A DNA stretch of 64,000 nucleotides from Turbatrix aceti (Eukaryota; Nematoda; Chromadorea; Rhabditida; Panagrolaimidae): NCBI GenBank assembly GCA_963969345.1, contig OZ017766.1, positions 10,416,001 through 10,480,000 on the forward strand, given 5' to 3'. Every line of letters starts with the position of its first letter. The stretch's first letter is position 1. Below the pieces are notes generated by a model. The model was given only the letters and a program-made list of their open reading frames with translations, was not told the origin of the DNA and searched no databases. This document shows, one piece after another, positions 1-11,890 of this stretch. The position numbers and the translations under genes are program-made.

Positions 1-1444
1 TACTATAAAAAAAATATAAGAGAATTTGACGGTCGATTTCGGCTGTGATTGTCATGACAATTAAACAAAAAGACAATTTTGGGGAGCTTGCCGCTCCGCC
101 CAAACTAATTTGTTTTTTTCACATGTGGTATCAAAATGATCGCAAAATTGTAATCTATTGGACTCAGTCAAAAAAAACGCGCGCGCGCACCAAAGAAACA
201 AAACAAGGTGTATGTTCGAGGCATTTTAAAAATAAAATGAAAAAAACGAAAATGTTGTTGCACAATAATTTTTCGTATCGCTTCCATCGCTGCTGTACAC
301 GCCGATCTTTCTCTGCCTCCGGCACAACCAAGAACGATGTGTACTTTTCAGGTAAATTTTGTCACTCAGGGCAAAATTTACCTGAAATTGTACAAATTAT
401 GCAACACGGGGAAAATAAATTTGGACTTTTGCATTTGACGTCATCCACATAACATAACAGATACGCTGAAATGTATGGTGCCATTCATATGCGAATAAAA
501 ACACGAATATAAAAAATCAAAGGCAATGTCATTAGAAAATGACCAAAAAAGAAACAATACGCATAAATTGCAAACCAATACATAAACAGTTTTTCTGTTT
601 ATGATAAACTGGCTTTCGCCAAGAAACCTGAAATATTTATTTGTCACACATTTTTTCTGTAATCAAAATTTTTTCGTATTGGCATACAATACTCTCTACA
701 ACACCCTGCAGATACACTACAGCATGCCGCAGCAAATGCACCAACATACATTTATTTAAAAATGCAGAGCGCTTGTTTGACATCTAAAAAGAATACGATA
801 AAAAAGATACAGGGACAAAAAAACAATCAATAGTGCAAAAAATACGTAGAATTCAATAAGCAACAAATCACCCCGCCAGCGCGCGCCACTTTTTTGGCGC
901 GCTTGACAAAATAATTTTTTTCACTTATCTAAAATGAACTGTACCATAATGTGTTGAGCGCAATGTGGATTAGGGTCGCAAACAGGAACAAAAAACACCA
1001 CCATATGCAAATAATTTGTTTGAAATAATCATTGTTTTTTTTTTCAGAGAAAATTGATAGCTTTTTTACGCTTTTTTGGACGGGGCAATTTCCCCGTCCC
1101 CGACCAAATCTGTCCCCAACGAGAAAAATTTTGCGTTTTCAAGTACCACACTCCAATACAAAAACCCCTGCGACATTATCACAGAGCGCGTATTTTATGC
1201 ACACCGTATGTCCTTTGTCAGTCAGCAAATTCCAAAACTTCGATGACTTGCATCATAGTCGATTATTTCTTTATCTTCATTTTAAGCTGTAAATGGTGTA
1301 TAAAAACGTGTATTTTCTTATCAACAAGTGTGTACAAGGTTTTATAGGCCGATTATCTATCGTACATCTTTGCATAAAATCAAGCACACAAATATAATTT
1401 TGATCATTATTTATTGTTCATCACTAAAATTGGTCGTTCTAGCT
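1..1444. other. Intergenic, no supported gene
   Basis: I see no convincing coding region here; the short open frames have no splice context and no recognisable domain. Two clean hairpins are present: CAGGTAAATTTTG at 349-361 pairs with its complement at 372-384 over a 10-nt loop, and GCGCGCCA at 881-888 pairs with TGGCGCGC at 895-902. The remainder is AT-rich with a CG dinucleotide run near 180. Confidence 0.6.
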
Positions 1445-2625
1445 ATGGCTGAAGCATTTGATTTTAATGATCTTCTTGTTGACTTGGAAGCAGGTGCAAA
1501 AGATTTACCTAATCGTATTTATTTTCACATCAGCAACGTCCAAGGCCTTAACAACCAGAAATGTGAAAAATTATTAAAAGAATATGAAACCAGAACTATT
1601 TTCTGTGTCACTGAAACTTGGAATACCTCTCGGAATACCTTGCAGAGTAAGAACTCCCGACACGAAAGTTATGCGCACTTTTTTCACGTTTTTTTGAAAG
1701 TGATGTCTGTTTGTCGGCATTTTTCGTACATTCATATATTTTTTTAGCTTTGCCATTTTACACAGTTGTTGAGCTCAGTCTGATAATTCGTATGCATTTT
1801 TAACTGAGTGGATAACTTATCGGGGAAATTTGCTACAACGCACTAAAAACGCAGGTTTTTCAAAATGTTTTCGTGCCGCATTCGGAAATCTAAACGGATA
1901 TCCGTTTTTTCTCAATTAAGTCCGCTTTGTCATACTCATAACTAAGATTTAAGACCAAAACGGAGACACGAGCGACATTATCTATTTCGGAATGTCGTTT
2001 TTTTCATTTTGATCATTACGTTCTGTCCAGTATGAAAATCCTACTTTTTTTAGTAAGAAAATCTTACTATTATTTTTCAGCGAAGAACTTTAAATGCTAT
2101 GCTGATGACTACGACGGCTCTAATCCACACGAAGATAGGGACAAAAAGCCTCCTTGTGGAGGAGCCGCCATATTTGTACCAAAGGCGTTTACAAACGTAG
2201 AAAAAGTTCGTGTTGAAAAGAATAAACTATGTGAGTGCGTCGCTGTAGATGTTAAGGAGAACAATACATTGCTTCGTATTATCTGCGTTTACGTTCCACC
2301 TAATTTAAAAAATAATAATTTTGATGAAGTCATAGTTACTCTCAAAGCTTGTATCGACGATGGCCCTGAAAATATTATTCTTACTGGAGACTTCAATCTG
2401 AAGCGCGACTCTAATATTGAAAAAAAATTTAATAATTTAATACAAGCTCATGCCTTCAAAGAAATCACCAAAGAGAAAAGAATGTCCGGAAATACTTGCC
2501 TCATAGCGCTGACAAATCAAAAAGAAAAGGTCAAATATAAACGCCTCAGTTTAGGAGTAGCTGATCACGACAATATTACATTTCACTGGAACCTGAATAC
2601 ACCAACACGAAACCAAAGGCGTTAG
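1445..2625 (+). CDS. Stand-alone EEP-fold endonuclease, LINE-type
   Basis: Two exons, 1445-1646 and 2081-2625, join in phase (GTAAGA donor, TTTTTCAG acceptor) to give about 248 residues. The order of motifs is that of the endonuclease/exonuclease/phosphatase (APE-like) fold as found in CR1/jockey non-LTR retrotransposons: ISNVQGLNN near the N-terminus, the metal-binding Glu in CVTETW (about residue 59), GGAAIFVP, ICVYVPPN, the catalytic ILTGDFNL, and a terminal VADHDN in place of the usual SDH. The product would be a Mg-dependent phosphodiesterase or nicking endonuclease. What is odd is that no reverse transcriptase follows; the frame ends with a normal stop and unrelated DNA comes next. It may be a 5'-preserved LINE relic or a domesticated endonuclease. 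The intron holds a dispersed repeat. The domain call is fairly firm; activity is not known. Confidence 0.72.
1650..1745. repeat. Dispersed repeat inside EEP intron
   Basis: This intronic segment (CCCGACACGAAAGTTATGCG, then a T-run, GAAAGTGATGTCTGTT, GTCGGCATTTTTCG) recurs in the foldback arms at about 26107-26203 and 26593-26690 and near 44826-44895. It is therefore repeat-derived rather than ordinary intron sequence. Confidence 0.6.
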
Positions 2626-2858
2626 AATCATAACTAAACAATTTGAAATAGATTTTACTTTTAAAACGATTTTTTTAAATGATGATAAGCTTGTTTGATA
2701 ATAAATAAATTAACTGCAGAATATATGTATTTGTCTGTCTGAGCCGGTAAATTAAAAAAAAATCTTTCACAAACTTATAAGGGTTGCTTGTTTCCTACTT
2801 TCAAAAAGATCGGCCTTCAATTCACTTCAGAAAGCTTTTGCAAAAAAATCGTATTCAT
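2626..2858. other. 3' flank of EEP gene
   Basis: AT-rich 3' flank with no gene visible. AATAAATAAA near 2701 is a plausible polyadenylation signal for the EEP gene, about 75 nt after its stop. Confidence 0.4.
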
Positions 2859-3379
2859 CAGGGTTCTCAACGGGCCTGTTTTTTTTCGGCCCGGGCCGGG
2901 CCGGGCTTGCAAAATTGAGGCCCGGCCCGGCCCGGGCCAGCCCGGGCCGGCCCGCCTTATTAGTACCTAGTTTTGTAAATAAATTTTATCGTCGAAAAAC
3001 CGTTAAAAAACAACAACAAACCCGAAGGAGGCAGAATCACTTCCTCGTCGTTGCACAGATTCATTTTCCGCTCAATTACTAGTGCTCTTGTGAAATTACG
3101 ACAAAAATACGGTGCCCGCCATTTACCTTTTGTTTCCAGATTAACCCAAAGGAACGGTGCCAGGTCCGCATTCTGCGTGCATTTCTTTGCATTCTTCGCG
3201 GTTTTTACTTTTTCATAAAATTTGTCATAAATTTTGCGTAAAATATTCATTTTTTTTATTATTTCCCGGCCCGTTTTGGCCCGGGCCGGCCAACAAAACC
3301 AATCGGCCCGGCCCGGGCCGTAGAAAACACCGGCCCGGCCCGGGCCAGCCCGGGCCGACCCGGCCCGTTGAGAACCCTG
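2859..3379. mobile_element. Non-autonomous hAT element, GC-rich TIRs
   Basis: A 521-bp element with terminal inverted repeats beginning CAGGGTTCTCAACGGGCC and ending with the complement. It is flanked by a perfect 8-bp direct repeat GTATTCAT (2851-2858 and 3380-3387). An 8-bp target duplication with a CAGGGTTCTCAAC-type terminus is the mark of the hAT superfamily. The subterminal parts are long runs of GGCCCGGGCC units that can fold on themselves, far richer in GC than the surroundings. The central 300 bp holds no transposase. The element ends 150 bp before the TIM22 start codon, so it lies in or next to that promoter. Confidence 0.9.
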
Positions 3380-3528
3380 GTATTCATAAAGTTTCAAGGA
3401 ACACCCCGCGCGCATAATACACTGCAATGGGGAACACTTTGTCCGCGTAACTTTTTCCAAACTCGCAATATTTTTTTTGCTTTCTTTTCTTCTTTTTGCT
3501 GTATTTTCTCTTCGCTTTGCCATCGGCA

Positions 3529-4962
3529 ATGTCGAATACCGCTATCTTCAATCGTACTGTAAATTTATTTTCTAATCCATTTTTATCATCTGGCAACGAT
3601 AATGATGCGCCACTGGTAAGGAATGATCGAACGAACTTGACTCAACGTTTGCGAACAAAATAACGATTCTACGACATTTTTTCAGCCGCCCGTGGTTCAA
3701 TACAAGCCATCAGCTTACGTTGAACTCATCGACAACATGATTGGCAAGAGAACACATCCATGGAGGCCTGCAGATCAGATGGTTGAGTTGAAACAGGTTG
3801 GTAACGATATTTTTTGTTGTTTTTTTATCGTAAAAATATATGTTATCCTAAATTTTCAGTTCTTTGATGTGTTTTTCTTGTAGAAAACGATTTTTGTTCA
3901 AGTAACGATGCTTTTTGTTGTAAAAGTTACGTTGAGTGTCGATCTGTCCTAAAATTTACGGTTTTTGGTACAAAACATTCTCGGGAGTAACTTTTCTTTT
4001 TTTTTTTATCCTATAATTCACTTTTTGATTTTTTTTTCCTCGCGAATTTTTCCCGGGGTAACGATACTTTTTTACTGTAATATTTATTAGTTACGTTCTG
4101 TCATTTTATCCTAAAATTTACGGTTTTTTTAACGCGAAATAATTTTTGTTTTATATTTAGTAACGATACTTTTTTCATAAGAGTTACGATCTGTTTTTCA
4201 TTTTTTTGATGTTACGGTTTGTTGACGCGAAGAAGCAACGATATTTTTTCCATTGTAAATATTTTTAAATTACGATTTTTATAGGAATTTGTGTTTTTTT
4301 TCACAGTTTTTATAAAAAAACTTTTTTTTTACCTTTTTTTTTCAGGTCCTGACACTTCCCCCACTCTCCGACCAGGAAAAGTACATCCACTTTGTCATGG
4401 AAAACTGCGCGTGCAAAGCCGTCCTTGCCTACGTCCTCGGCGGAGCCCTCGGTGTGGCACTCGGCCTCTTCACTGCCGGCGTCGATCCTCGGCTCTCGAT
4501 CAATGCTGGTGATCCTACGAAACCCGTGAGTTTTTACCAAAAAAAAAATGTCGTAAATTATTTAAAAAAAAATTATTATTCTCTTTTTTTTCACCCAAAA
4601 AAATTCCATAATTTACCATTTTTCCTGTTTTTTTCAGCTCACAATCAGAGAAACAGCGAAAGAAATGGGTGGCCGAATGAAATCTTATGCCAAGAATTTT
4701 GCCACCGTTGGTTTCATGTTTTCGGGTACTGAATGCCTTCTGGAAACTGTCAGGGCGAAGAGTGATTGGAAAAATGGTGAGTCAAAAAAAATATTTTTTT
4801 TGAAATTTTCAAAATAAAAAAATTTATGATTTTTTAGGAACATTTTCCGGCGCAATTGTGGGCGGAGCCTTGGGTCTGCGTGCCGGTGTGAAACCTGCAA
4901 TCTTCGGCGCGGCTGGTTTTGCTGCATTCTCGACCGTTATTGACTATTATATGAGACGATAG
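3529..4962 (+). CDS. TIM22: Mitochondrial inner membrane translocase TIM22
   Basis: Five exons (3529-3615, 3686-3796, 4346-4525, 4638-4776, 4838-4962) join in phase to a 213-residue protein, close to the usual ~200 residues. It belongs to the Tim17/Tim22/Tim23 family: glycine-rich membrane segments [15 protein letters not shown] and [15 protein letters not shown], a segment of the [15 protein letters not shown] type with RAKSDWKN after it, and a terminal [17 protein letters not shown]22 is the channel of the carrier translocase that inserts multispanning proteins into the mitochondrial inner membrane. The conserved Cys pair positions (ENCACK and GTECLLE) fit TIM22 rather than TIM17 or TIM23. 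The start is the first ATG of the frame, giving MSNTAIFN. Intron 2 (549 nt) is filled with reiterated TAACGAT and GTTACG words. I am confident of the family; the exact start is the only soft point. Confidence 0.95.
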
Positions 4963-5892
4963 AGAAACAACGGACGACGACGACGACAACTGTTCCAATT
5001 CAATCAGTCAGAAATTTTACGTACGTACGACGGCCGAAACTTTTATTTTTTATTTTTTGATAAAAACTCTTGTTATTGTTGTTTTTGTTGTTTAGGAATA
5101 GAAAGAGCGTTATTTTAAATATATTTGAACATGTGTGTGCGTGCGGGGGATCATCGACGAGCGGCGGAGGGGGGAGGGGAGGTGCGATTTGTGGATCAAA
5201 GGCGGATACGATGTACGAAAAAAAAGTTCATCGGCACGAGAAAGAAAGACAAAAGACAGCCGGTTGAGTTGCTGCTTCATTTGTTAACATTTAGCAAGCT
5301 TTGAGCTATGTATATCTAAATAAAATTCTTGCAGTGTTGCAATTTTCAAGTTTATAAAAGCCATATGATGTGTGTGGACTTTTACTTTGACATCCATATT
5401 TTTTTTATGTATTAGAAAAAAAAATATTGTGTCAACATGACTCCCCGTTCGTTCGGTTGTGCAAATTTGTTTTTGACAGTTTTTATCTTCAGCAGGACTT
5501 TTTGATACAAATTATTAAAAATTTTGTTTTAAACTTCCGGGAAATAAATAAAAAGTACGATATCTAAAAAATGATAAAAATGAAAAAGTGATCTAAAAAA
5601 AATTAACAATAATTTAATAATTTTTACTATAATTTTTTTTCGTCGCGTCCAAAACCATAAAAAAATAGTTAGTCTCAGATTTCGAATCTGTCGAACCAAA
5701 ACAATTTTACAGAACATCCCTTGACGAATTGTAATTCTTACTTTTTTTAGTAAAATTTTTTTAGGTTCAAAAAATCAGTTTAGACTGTACGCCGAATTCT
5801 ATTTTGGCATATTTTCATCTTTGTCGTGCTCTTATCGCACCCTCAGTAACGATAGCTACGGTATTTATACTTTCTAATTTCAGTAAACTATT
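4963..5892. other. TIM22 3' flank and intergenic region
   Basis: No further gene is seen. AATAAA at 5319-5324 could end the TIM22 transcript, which would give a 3' UTR of about 360 nt. TTTCAG at 5877-5882, ten bases before the next ATG, looks like a splice acceptor, either for a spliced leader or for a 5' UTR intron of the Ig-domain gene. Confidence 0.45.
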
Positions 5893-6589
5893 ATGGTGCT
5901 AGGACCCTTCTTCGACAAGCCCCCATCAATCCTCAACCGCCCGGATGGATCAGTGCTTTTTGAGTGCATGTGCAATGCGAATCCCGAACCAAAGATTGAG
6001 TGGTTTCACAAGGATCAGCTGCTCCAGGGCGATCGTTTCGTTACCAAGGCTAAAAAACAAGTTGGCAAGTACATTTGCACGCTGATCGTCAAGGCATGTT
6101 TTTTTGGGGGGATTTTCATAAATTTAAAAAATGAAAAACAAAAATTTTTGCAGTATAAAATCCGAAATTATTTTTATCATATCCAGTTTTTTTGTTCGAA
6201 AATCAAAAAAAAGAAGAAGAAAAAACTTTTTGCTTCAGAAATTAAAATAAAAATTTTAAAAAAATAAAAAAAAGTTTTCAGTACAATAAATTTTATTTTG
6301 TGCTGAAAACTAAAAAATCGATTTTTTTTGAAGAACTTAAAAATTCGGTTTCAAAATCCCAAAAGCAAATAAGTTATGCTTCAAAGTCAAAAAAAAGTTC
6401 AGCAAAATTTTTTTCGTAAATTTTTTTTTTGTTTCAAAAACCTGTTTTCAAACTTTTATTTTTCAGAACCCAACCCAAGCGGACCAAGGAATCTACAAAG
6501 TCGTCGCCACAAATGCCCACGGCACGCATTTCGTCGAGCAAAATTACGTCGCCAACTGCGTTGCTAACGAGGTTTTCAAAACCCAGTAA
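5893..6589 (+). CDS. Single Ig (I-set) domain protein
   Basis: Exons 5893-6093 and 6467-6589 give 107 residues forming almost exactly one immunoglobulin I-set domain: PPSILNRPDGSVLFECMC (B strand Cys), NPEPKIEWFHKDQLL (C strand Trp), then NPTQADQGIYKVVATNAHGT (F/G strands). The second canonical Cys of the F strand is Val here (YKVVATN), as in many titin/twitchin-type intracellular I-set domains. No signal peptide is present, so a sarcomeric or cytoskeletal site is more likely than secretion. The intron appears to be of GC-AG type: the exon ends in AAG, followed by GCATGT, and only this junction keeps the frame. AATAAA at 6618 ends the transcript. It could also be the last exons of a longer Ig gene, but the acceptor just before the ATG argues for a small gene. 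Confidence 0.8.
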
Positions 6590-6617
6590 AGAGTAAATAT
6601 TTTTATTTTCCTGCTTG

Positions 6618-6623
6618 AATAAA
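6618..6623 (+). terminator. Polyadenylation signal of Ig gene
   Basis: AATAAA lies 29 nt after the stop codon of the Ig-domain gene and between two convergent genes whose stops are only 115 bp apart. Confidence 0.65.
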
Positions 6624-6704
6624 AAATTTTTTTCATTTATGTGTTTCCTCGTGCAAAAACTGTTTTAAAACAAGACAACATCAATTACATAAAATTTTTG
6701 TTGT

Positions 6705-9700
6705 TTAAGAACCAAATTGTTCAATGGAATCGTCGATTTTTTCGTACACATACCCTCCTCGACCGTCCATCTGGAGGAAGTAATCGTGATAACTCCATAG
6801 CGATTTTCTGTGCGAGACCGTGAAAAGTGTGACGTGGAGTTCCCGGCACTTGGTATACATCGCGCCTTCGACGTCAACGGATACAGCGGACGTGCATTCG
6901 TCCAGAATCGCGAATTGTGGTTTGTGATAGAATAATCTCGCCATCGCGATTCTCTGTTTTTCACCCCCAGAGAGAACGTCCATCCAATCTCTCACAGAAT
7001 CCCATCCGCCTTCACGTTGAAGGATGTTGCTTAGCTGAACAATTTCCAGGTAGTCAACCAGATCCCGATCAGTTATCTTTTTTCGACGCATGTCCGCTGG
7101 CTTGTCCGGGTAGATTACCTGGTCTCTCAAAGTCCCAAGTGTCATATAGGGCCTCTGAGGAACGTAAAAGAGTTTCCCTTTCGCAGGCTTGGTCATTCGA
7201 CCTCCAAACAGAGGCCAAAGTTCGCCGAGTGTTCGGAAGAGAGAACTCTTGCCACAACCGTTTGGCCCACAAATAATGACATTCCTGTCCCTGGGTACGT
7301 AAATATTGAGCGAATTAATGAGCACGTCGCCATTCGGAGTGACCAGGGGAACGTTTTCGAACTTGATGACGTCATCCATGATTATGACCTCGCCGTTGTT
7401 GGGACTCAGAGAAATGCTTGTGTCCCCATCGGTTCGGCCACTCTCGGAAACCATTGTGCGCTGGTAGTGACCGGTTTGGACGTCTTGGAGGACGTTCATC
7501 AGAGTGTCGACGCGGGTTGTGAAGCCAGCAAGGCGGGTGAGTTCACGGCCTGCTAGGGCAAGGCGCCCGAGAGCTTCGGCGAGTCTAAAAAAAATGGGTA
7601 TAAAATGATGAAGTTTGTAATTTTGGTTCGCAAAATTGTTTCAATAAGCGTCAAATTTAGAATTTTAACCAAAAATTGGACGCAAAATATGCAAAAAAAT
7701 TTGAATTTAAAATCCAAAATTAGTAAATTAAAATTTTGAAAAACATTTTTTTTTCAGATTTTATGATTCAGTTTTTCAGAAAAAAAATGTTTTTTTCTAA
7801 ATTTTTTAAAATCAGTTCGGTTTTATAAAAGTTCAATTTTTGGACAAAAAAACTTTTTTTCAGACTCGAGTTCTATTTGAAAATAATTAGAAAATTTTGA
7901 AAAACTGTAAGTTTTTTTTGTTTTTGGAAAAACGAGTAAATGTAAAAATGAGAAAGTTAAATAACTAAAATATTTATACACAAAAAACTTTTGCATGCAT
8001 TTTTAACGTCAAATAATTATTTACGGGCCAAAACCTTATTTTTGTTTTTTTCTAAAAAAAATCCAAACCTGAACATCATTCTCCCAGAGTTGTAATAATC
8101 CTGCATAAGCTCATTCCTCGATTTTGACATCATCGATCGATTATTCTTGTCAAAGAACGGCTTTGACATTGTATACCATCCAACTACCGTAGCAAAATAC
8201 TTTGCAATAATGTTGTCGCAAAAACCAATACCAAATCGAAAGATAATCATGGATCGGAGATGGGAGATCATTCTCTCGAATGACGACATGATCGATTGCC
8301 TTTCCCGCTGGTTGCCCTGGTAGAAAGCAATTTCCTCAGAATTAGTGATCAGTCTCGAATTAACATAGCGGAAATCGCCTTCAAGCTGTTGTTCAACAAC
8401 TGTTAGACGTCCGATGGGCCTGCGCAGGTAGGTGAGAAATACTCCGGAAATGACGAGATAGGCAAAGAGCCGGGAAGGCGCCTGGAAACCGAGAGCGGAT
8501 CCAATACGCCAGACGTAGAGTAGAACATCGACGACAGGTTTGGACAAATTGGAGTACAACTCGACTATGCCTTCGCAGAAACGGTCGACATCCTGGGTGA
8601 GAAGTTGGTCAGCGTTAGCCACTCGGTTGTCCAGGTTTGAGAGCTTGTAGAAGGTAAATCCGCTAAAATGAAGATAATTGTAAAAATTGTAAAAAATTTG
8701 TTTTTCGTTTGTGAACAAATTCAAATAAAAAAAATTGCGGACTATTGGCCAACAAAAAAAAATATTGTTACTCGAAAAACAGTATTGTATTACAGCAACT
8801 TTTGAATGTGCGCAACAAAAGTAACAAAATAGACTCAAAAAATAAATGTTATTTGCAAAATGAAAAGTAACAAAATGACGTCAAAATCGGTTATTCTCCA
8901 AAAATAATTCTAAAAATTTGTTTTTTATTTGCAAAAACGTTTTGTTTTTGTTTGCTAACAAAAACCCTTATTAAAATTTTTTATGAATAACGGTTTTTGT
9001 AAAAAAAAATTTAATTTTTTTTTGTTTGTTTTTAAATTAGTTTTTCTTTTTTTTTTAAATTTTTATCATAAAAAACTCACTCAAGATACTGGTTGTACAG
9101 ATGAGTCGTCAGTCGCTCTCGGAATCGCAGTTTCAGTTCACTGAGACCGAATTTGAGAAGACTGTTTACGACACTGATCAACGGCATGCAGCAGATGTAA
9201 TGCCAAGCTGATTTCCAGAAAAGCGATTGGTTACGGTCGATTATTGCGCTAAAAGCAAAAATTACAATTGAATTTTAAAATGATAAAATCGAGGAAAAAT
9301 TTTACAATAAAAATTTTTTTTTAAATTTTTTTTTTATTCATAAAAAGACCTACGCCTCAATGCTGGTAGAAGTCATGATAACCCAAACATCAGCAACCGT
9401 CCGGCACAGTAGACTCGCCGCAATAACGATCATGTAAAAAACCTCAGCGGAGAAAATTCTGGGTACAAGAATTTTAAAAATCCTCCAAAGTTTTCGGAAA
9501 AATGCGCCATCAACATGCGCTTTTTCGGATTTTGTCTTGCCGTCTTTGTGCGTGTACTGCACTTTTGATTTGACTCTTCTGAAAAAAAATAATTCAAATG
9601 TTATTTAATTTACAGTAAAAATTAAAAAAAAAGTTACCCCAGGTTATAATGCTTCTTGTAAGCCTGAACAACCAGAAGCATGGCTCCGATGCCGAGGCAA

Positions 9701-9771
9701 GCGGGTGTGACATTTGTCAGGCCATTTTGTGCTCTGGAGAGAAACGGTAGACGACTCAGAACAGTCGGCAT
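6705..9771 (-). CDS. ABCD3: Peroxisomal ABC half-transporter, ABCD3/PMP70-like
   Basis: Five exons on the minus strand (9638-9771, 9354-9578, 9081-9248, 8069-8662, 6705-7584) keep phase throughout and encode 666 residues, against about 659 for animal PMP70. The membrane domain carries NLDNRVANADQLLTQDV and the ABCD signature NSEEIAFYQGN. The nucleotide-binding domain has Walker A GPNGCGKSS, the C-loop LSGGEKQRIAMARLF, Walker B FAILDECTSAVS and the H-loop VSHRKSLW, with GRGGYVYE near the end. Spacing and wording match ABCD3 (nematode pmp-1/pmp-2 type) better than ABCD1/2 or ABCD4. ABCD3 half-transporters dimerise in the peroxisomal membrane and import long-chain and branched acyl-CoAs for beta-oxidation. 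The gene converges on the Ig gene and lies downstream of two same-strand genes. It is intact as far as I can read. Confidence 0.94.
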
Positions 9772-10581
9772 AATTTAGAGAAAGTTTTTAAAAAAAATTA
9801 AATTTTAGCAATCAGTCAGGCGACAAAAATTTATTGACAGAACACACACAAAACAACCAGTCAGTCAATATCGGGTGAGCGCAGAAAAATATCGATAAAA
9901 CACGTGAAGACAGTGAAGACGAGTAGAAATAAAAGAAACTATTGCACAGAAATGGGATGATCGAATGGATGAATGAGTGTACTACAATTTCTGTGGTCAT
10001 GGGAGACAGCAACACACAATTAATGAATTGGCTTGGTCGTTTGACCTTTTTTTACCTGTTTGATGCAAAATCAAAGGTCAACTTAAGTTTTTTGAAGTAC
10101 GAAAAAAATTCAATATATTTATAAAAAAATTTATTGAATTGATGAAAAAAAAGGTAAAAAATAATGTTGTAAATTTTTTTTAAAATTGAAAACCGAAAAT
10201 TAAATTATTAGAATTTTTTTTTACATTTTTTTACAAACAATTTTGGGAAATTCAATTTTACATTTCCCAAAATTGAAAAAAAAAGTTAAAAAAAACAATT
10301 TTCGGTGTCCTAAACAAAGAAAAATCTAACCCAAACAAAGAAAACTGTAGAAAAAAGAATCCTGTAAATAATCTATAAAATGTTTTCAATTTTAAAGTTT
10401 TAAAATGGTAATTTTGTAGAATTCTGATTAAAAAGACGTTAATAATTTTTTGAATGAAGAAAACTATCAGAAACGAGGATAACAAACATTTTGAGTCAAC
10501 GCTCACATCAAGCTTAAAAAAACATCTTTGCGCGATTTTTAAACCTATTCAAACTTCAAATCATTTTTTATCATTTATCGT
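9772..10581. other. Intergenic between minus-strand genes
   Basis: About 810 bp between the stop of the unrecognised protein and the start of the ABCD3-like gene. No gene is seen. The first 300 bp (to about 10080) is of more balanced composition than the rest and would hold the ABCD3-like promoter if that gene is not transcribed from upstream. Confidence 0.4.
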
Positions 10582-11890
10582 TTAAAAATCAAAATCATCT
10601 TCGGAATCATAAATGTAATGAGCAATTAACGACGTTCCCCAGATGTCAATTTTATAAGAAATTTCCACATTTTCCATCAGCTTTTTCTGACGATTGATAA
10701 TATTCCGCGTTCGATGACCTTTTGTCACAACAAAATCATTCGGTGGAAAAATGAGATTTACAAGTTCAAACGGGTCGTCTCCAAATTTTGTATCTTTGAA
10801 ACATGGTACGTCGTAAAAAGAGAAGAATAAATTAGTTTTGATAAGCGGCGATATTTCTTGTAGAGTTGTGACAACAAAGTCGAATTTTTCTTTTTGAGAT
10901 TCCAAAAAGCTAGTAACATCATCATGATTTTTTTCTGAGGATTCATGCAGGTTGCCGATCAGTGAGGTGCCAACAATTATGTTCTCAACATTTTGAGAAA
11001 CTTTTGACAAGCAGTCAACCAAGTCTTTGAACTCGGAGCAGTTGTTTTCTGGGTGCCATCCAACGTAGACTTTTCGAATGAGTGTCAGTTGAGGTATTAA
11101 AATTTTCATGTGATCTCGCATTGTTTTTTGGGACTCGAAATATAATTCCAAAATAACAGATGTATCTGATTTTAAGTGATTCTAAAAATAAATAATTTGA
11201 TTACAAAAAAAAAGAAAAAAAATGTAGCACACCACAAATTTATCCGGAACTTTGCAGTCATGATAAAAAAAAATTGTTTCAAAGCGAGGGAGAAATTCTT
11301 GGATTCGGTGAAAATTCGGAGCACGAATTTTGAGCTTGCGAGTTATAGATATTAAATTTTGAATTATTTCAGACGAAAAATAATTCTTCAAATCTTTCAA
11401 GTTCAGTTCTTCGAGGCCTGAAAAAACTGTCATACCAAAAACCTTTTTAAAACTTTTTTTATGAATTAAAAAAATAAATAACGAGTAATTTTTTTTTGAT
11501 TAAAAGGAAAAATGTAAAAACAACTTACTTTTATTTCGAAAAACTTTTTCGAAAAATTTTGTTTGCGCAACGTTGGTGATGTGCCCACAAATGTTAAGCT
11601 TTCTAACAAATGGCTCGATCCAGTTGCATTGATTGTGATATTCATATGACCGAACATCATTCTAAAAAAAATTTCTGAAAAAAGTCGATAAAACTAAAAA
11701 AACTTACGAAAATAGCGGTATAATAGCCATTATATTCGACAACAAAGTCCCGCATAAATAAACCAAATGCGTGAGACATTTCAGGAGAAGACAGAACCAG
11801 GGTTTTGATATCATTACCGGAATTCGTGTAACATTTATCCATGACAAGCTGGATCACATTTTTGTGATAGGCAGAAGACAAGGGAAGCAT
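10582..11890 (-). CDS. Unrecognised 366-residue protein
   Basis: Four exons (11708-11890, 11529-11661, 11233-11417, 10582-11181) join in phase to 366 residues ending YIYDSEDDFDF. I do not recognise a domain with certainty. The N-terminus (MLPLSSAYHKNVIQLVMDKC, then LVLSSPEMSHAFGLFM) and the recurring pattern of short hydrophobic strands with Leu/Ile spacing recall the divergent F-box-associated proteins common in nematodes, but no F-box is visible and I do not assign one. There is no signal peptide or membrane segment, so it is likely cytosolic or nuclear. A TTTAG acceptor lies 10 nt before the ATG and the gene starts 233 bp after the stop of the ABCD4-like gene, which fits a downstream gene in a trans-spliced operon. 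Confidence 0.75.

Noticed and set aside
45..452. 135-codon open frame near the left edge
   Set aside because: Composition is simple (Lys/Thr/Arg/Asn), no domain, no splice context, and it spans a hairpin; most likely chance.
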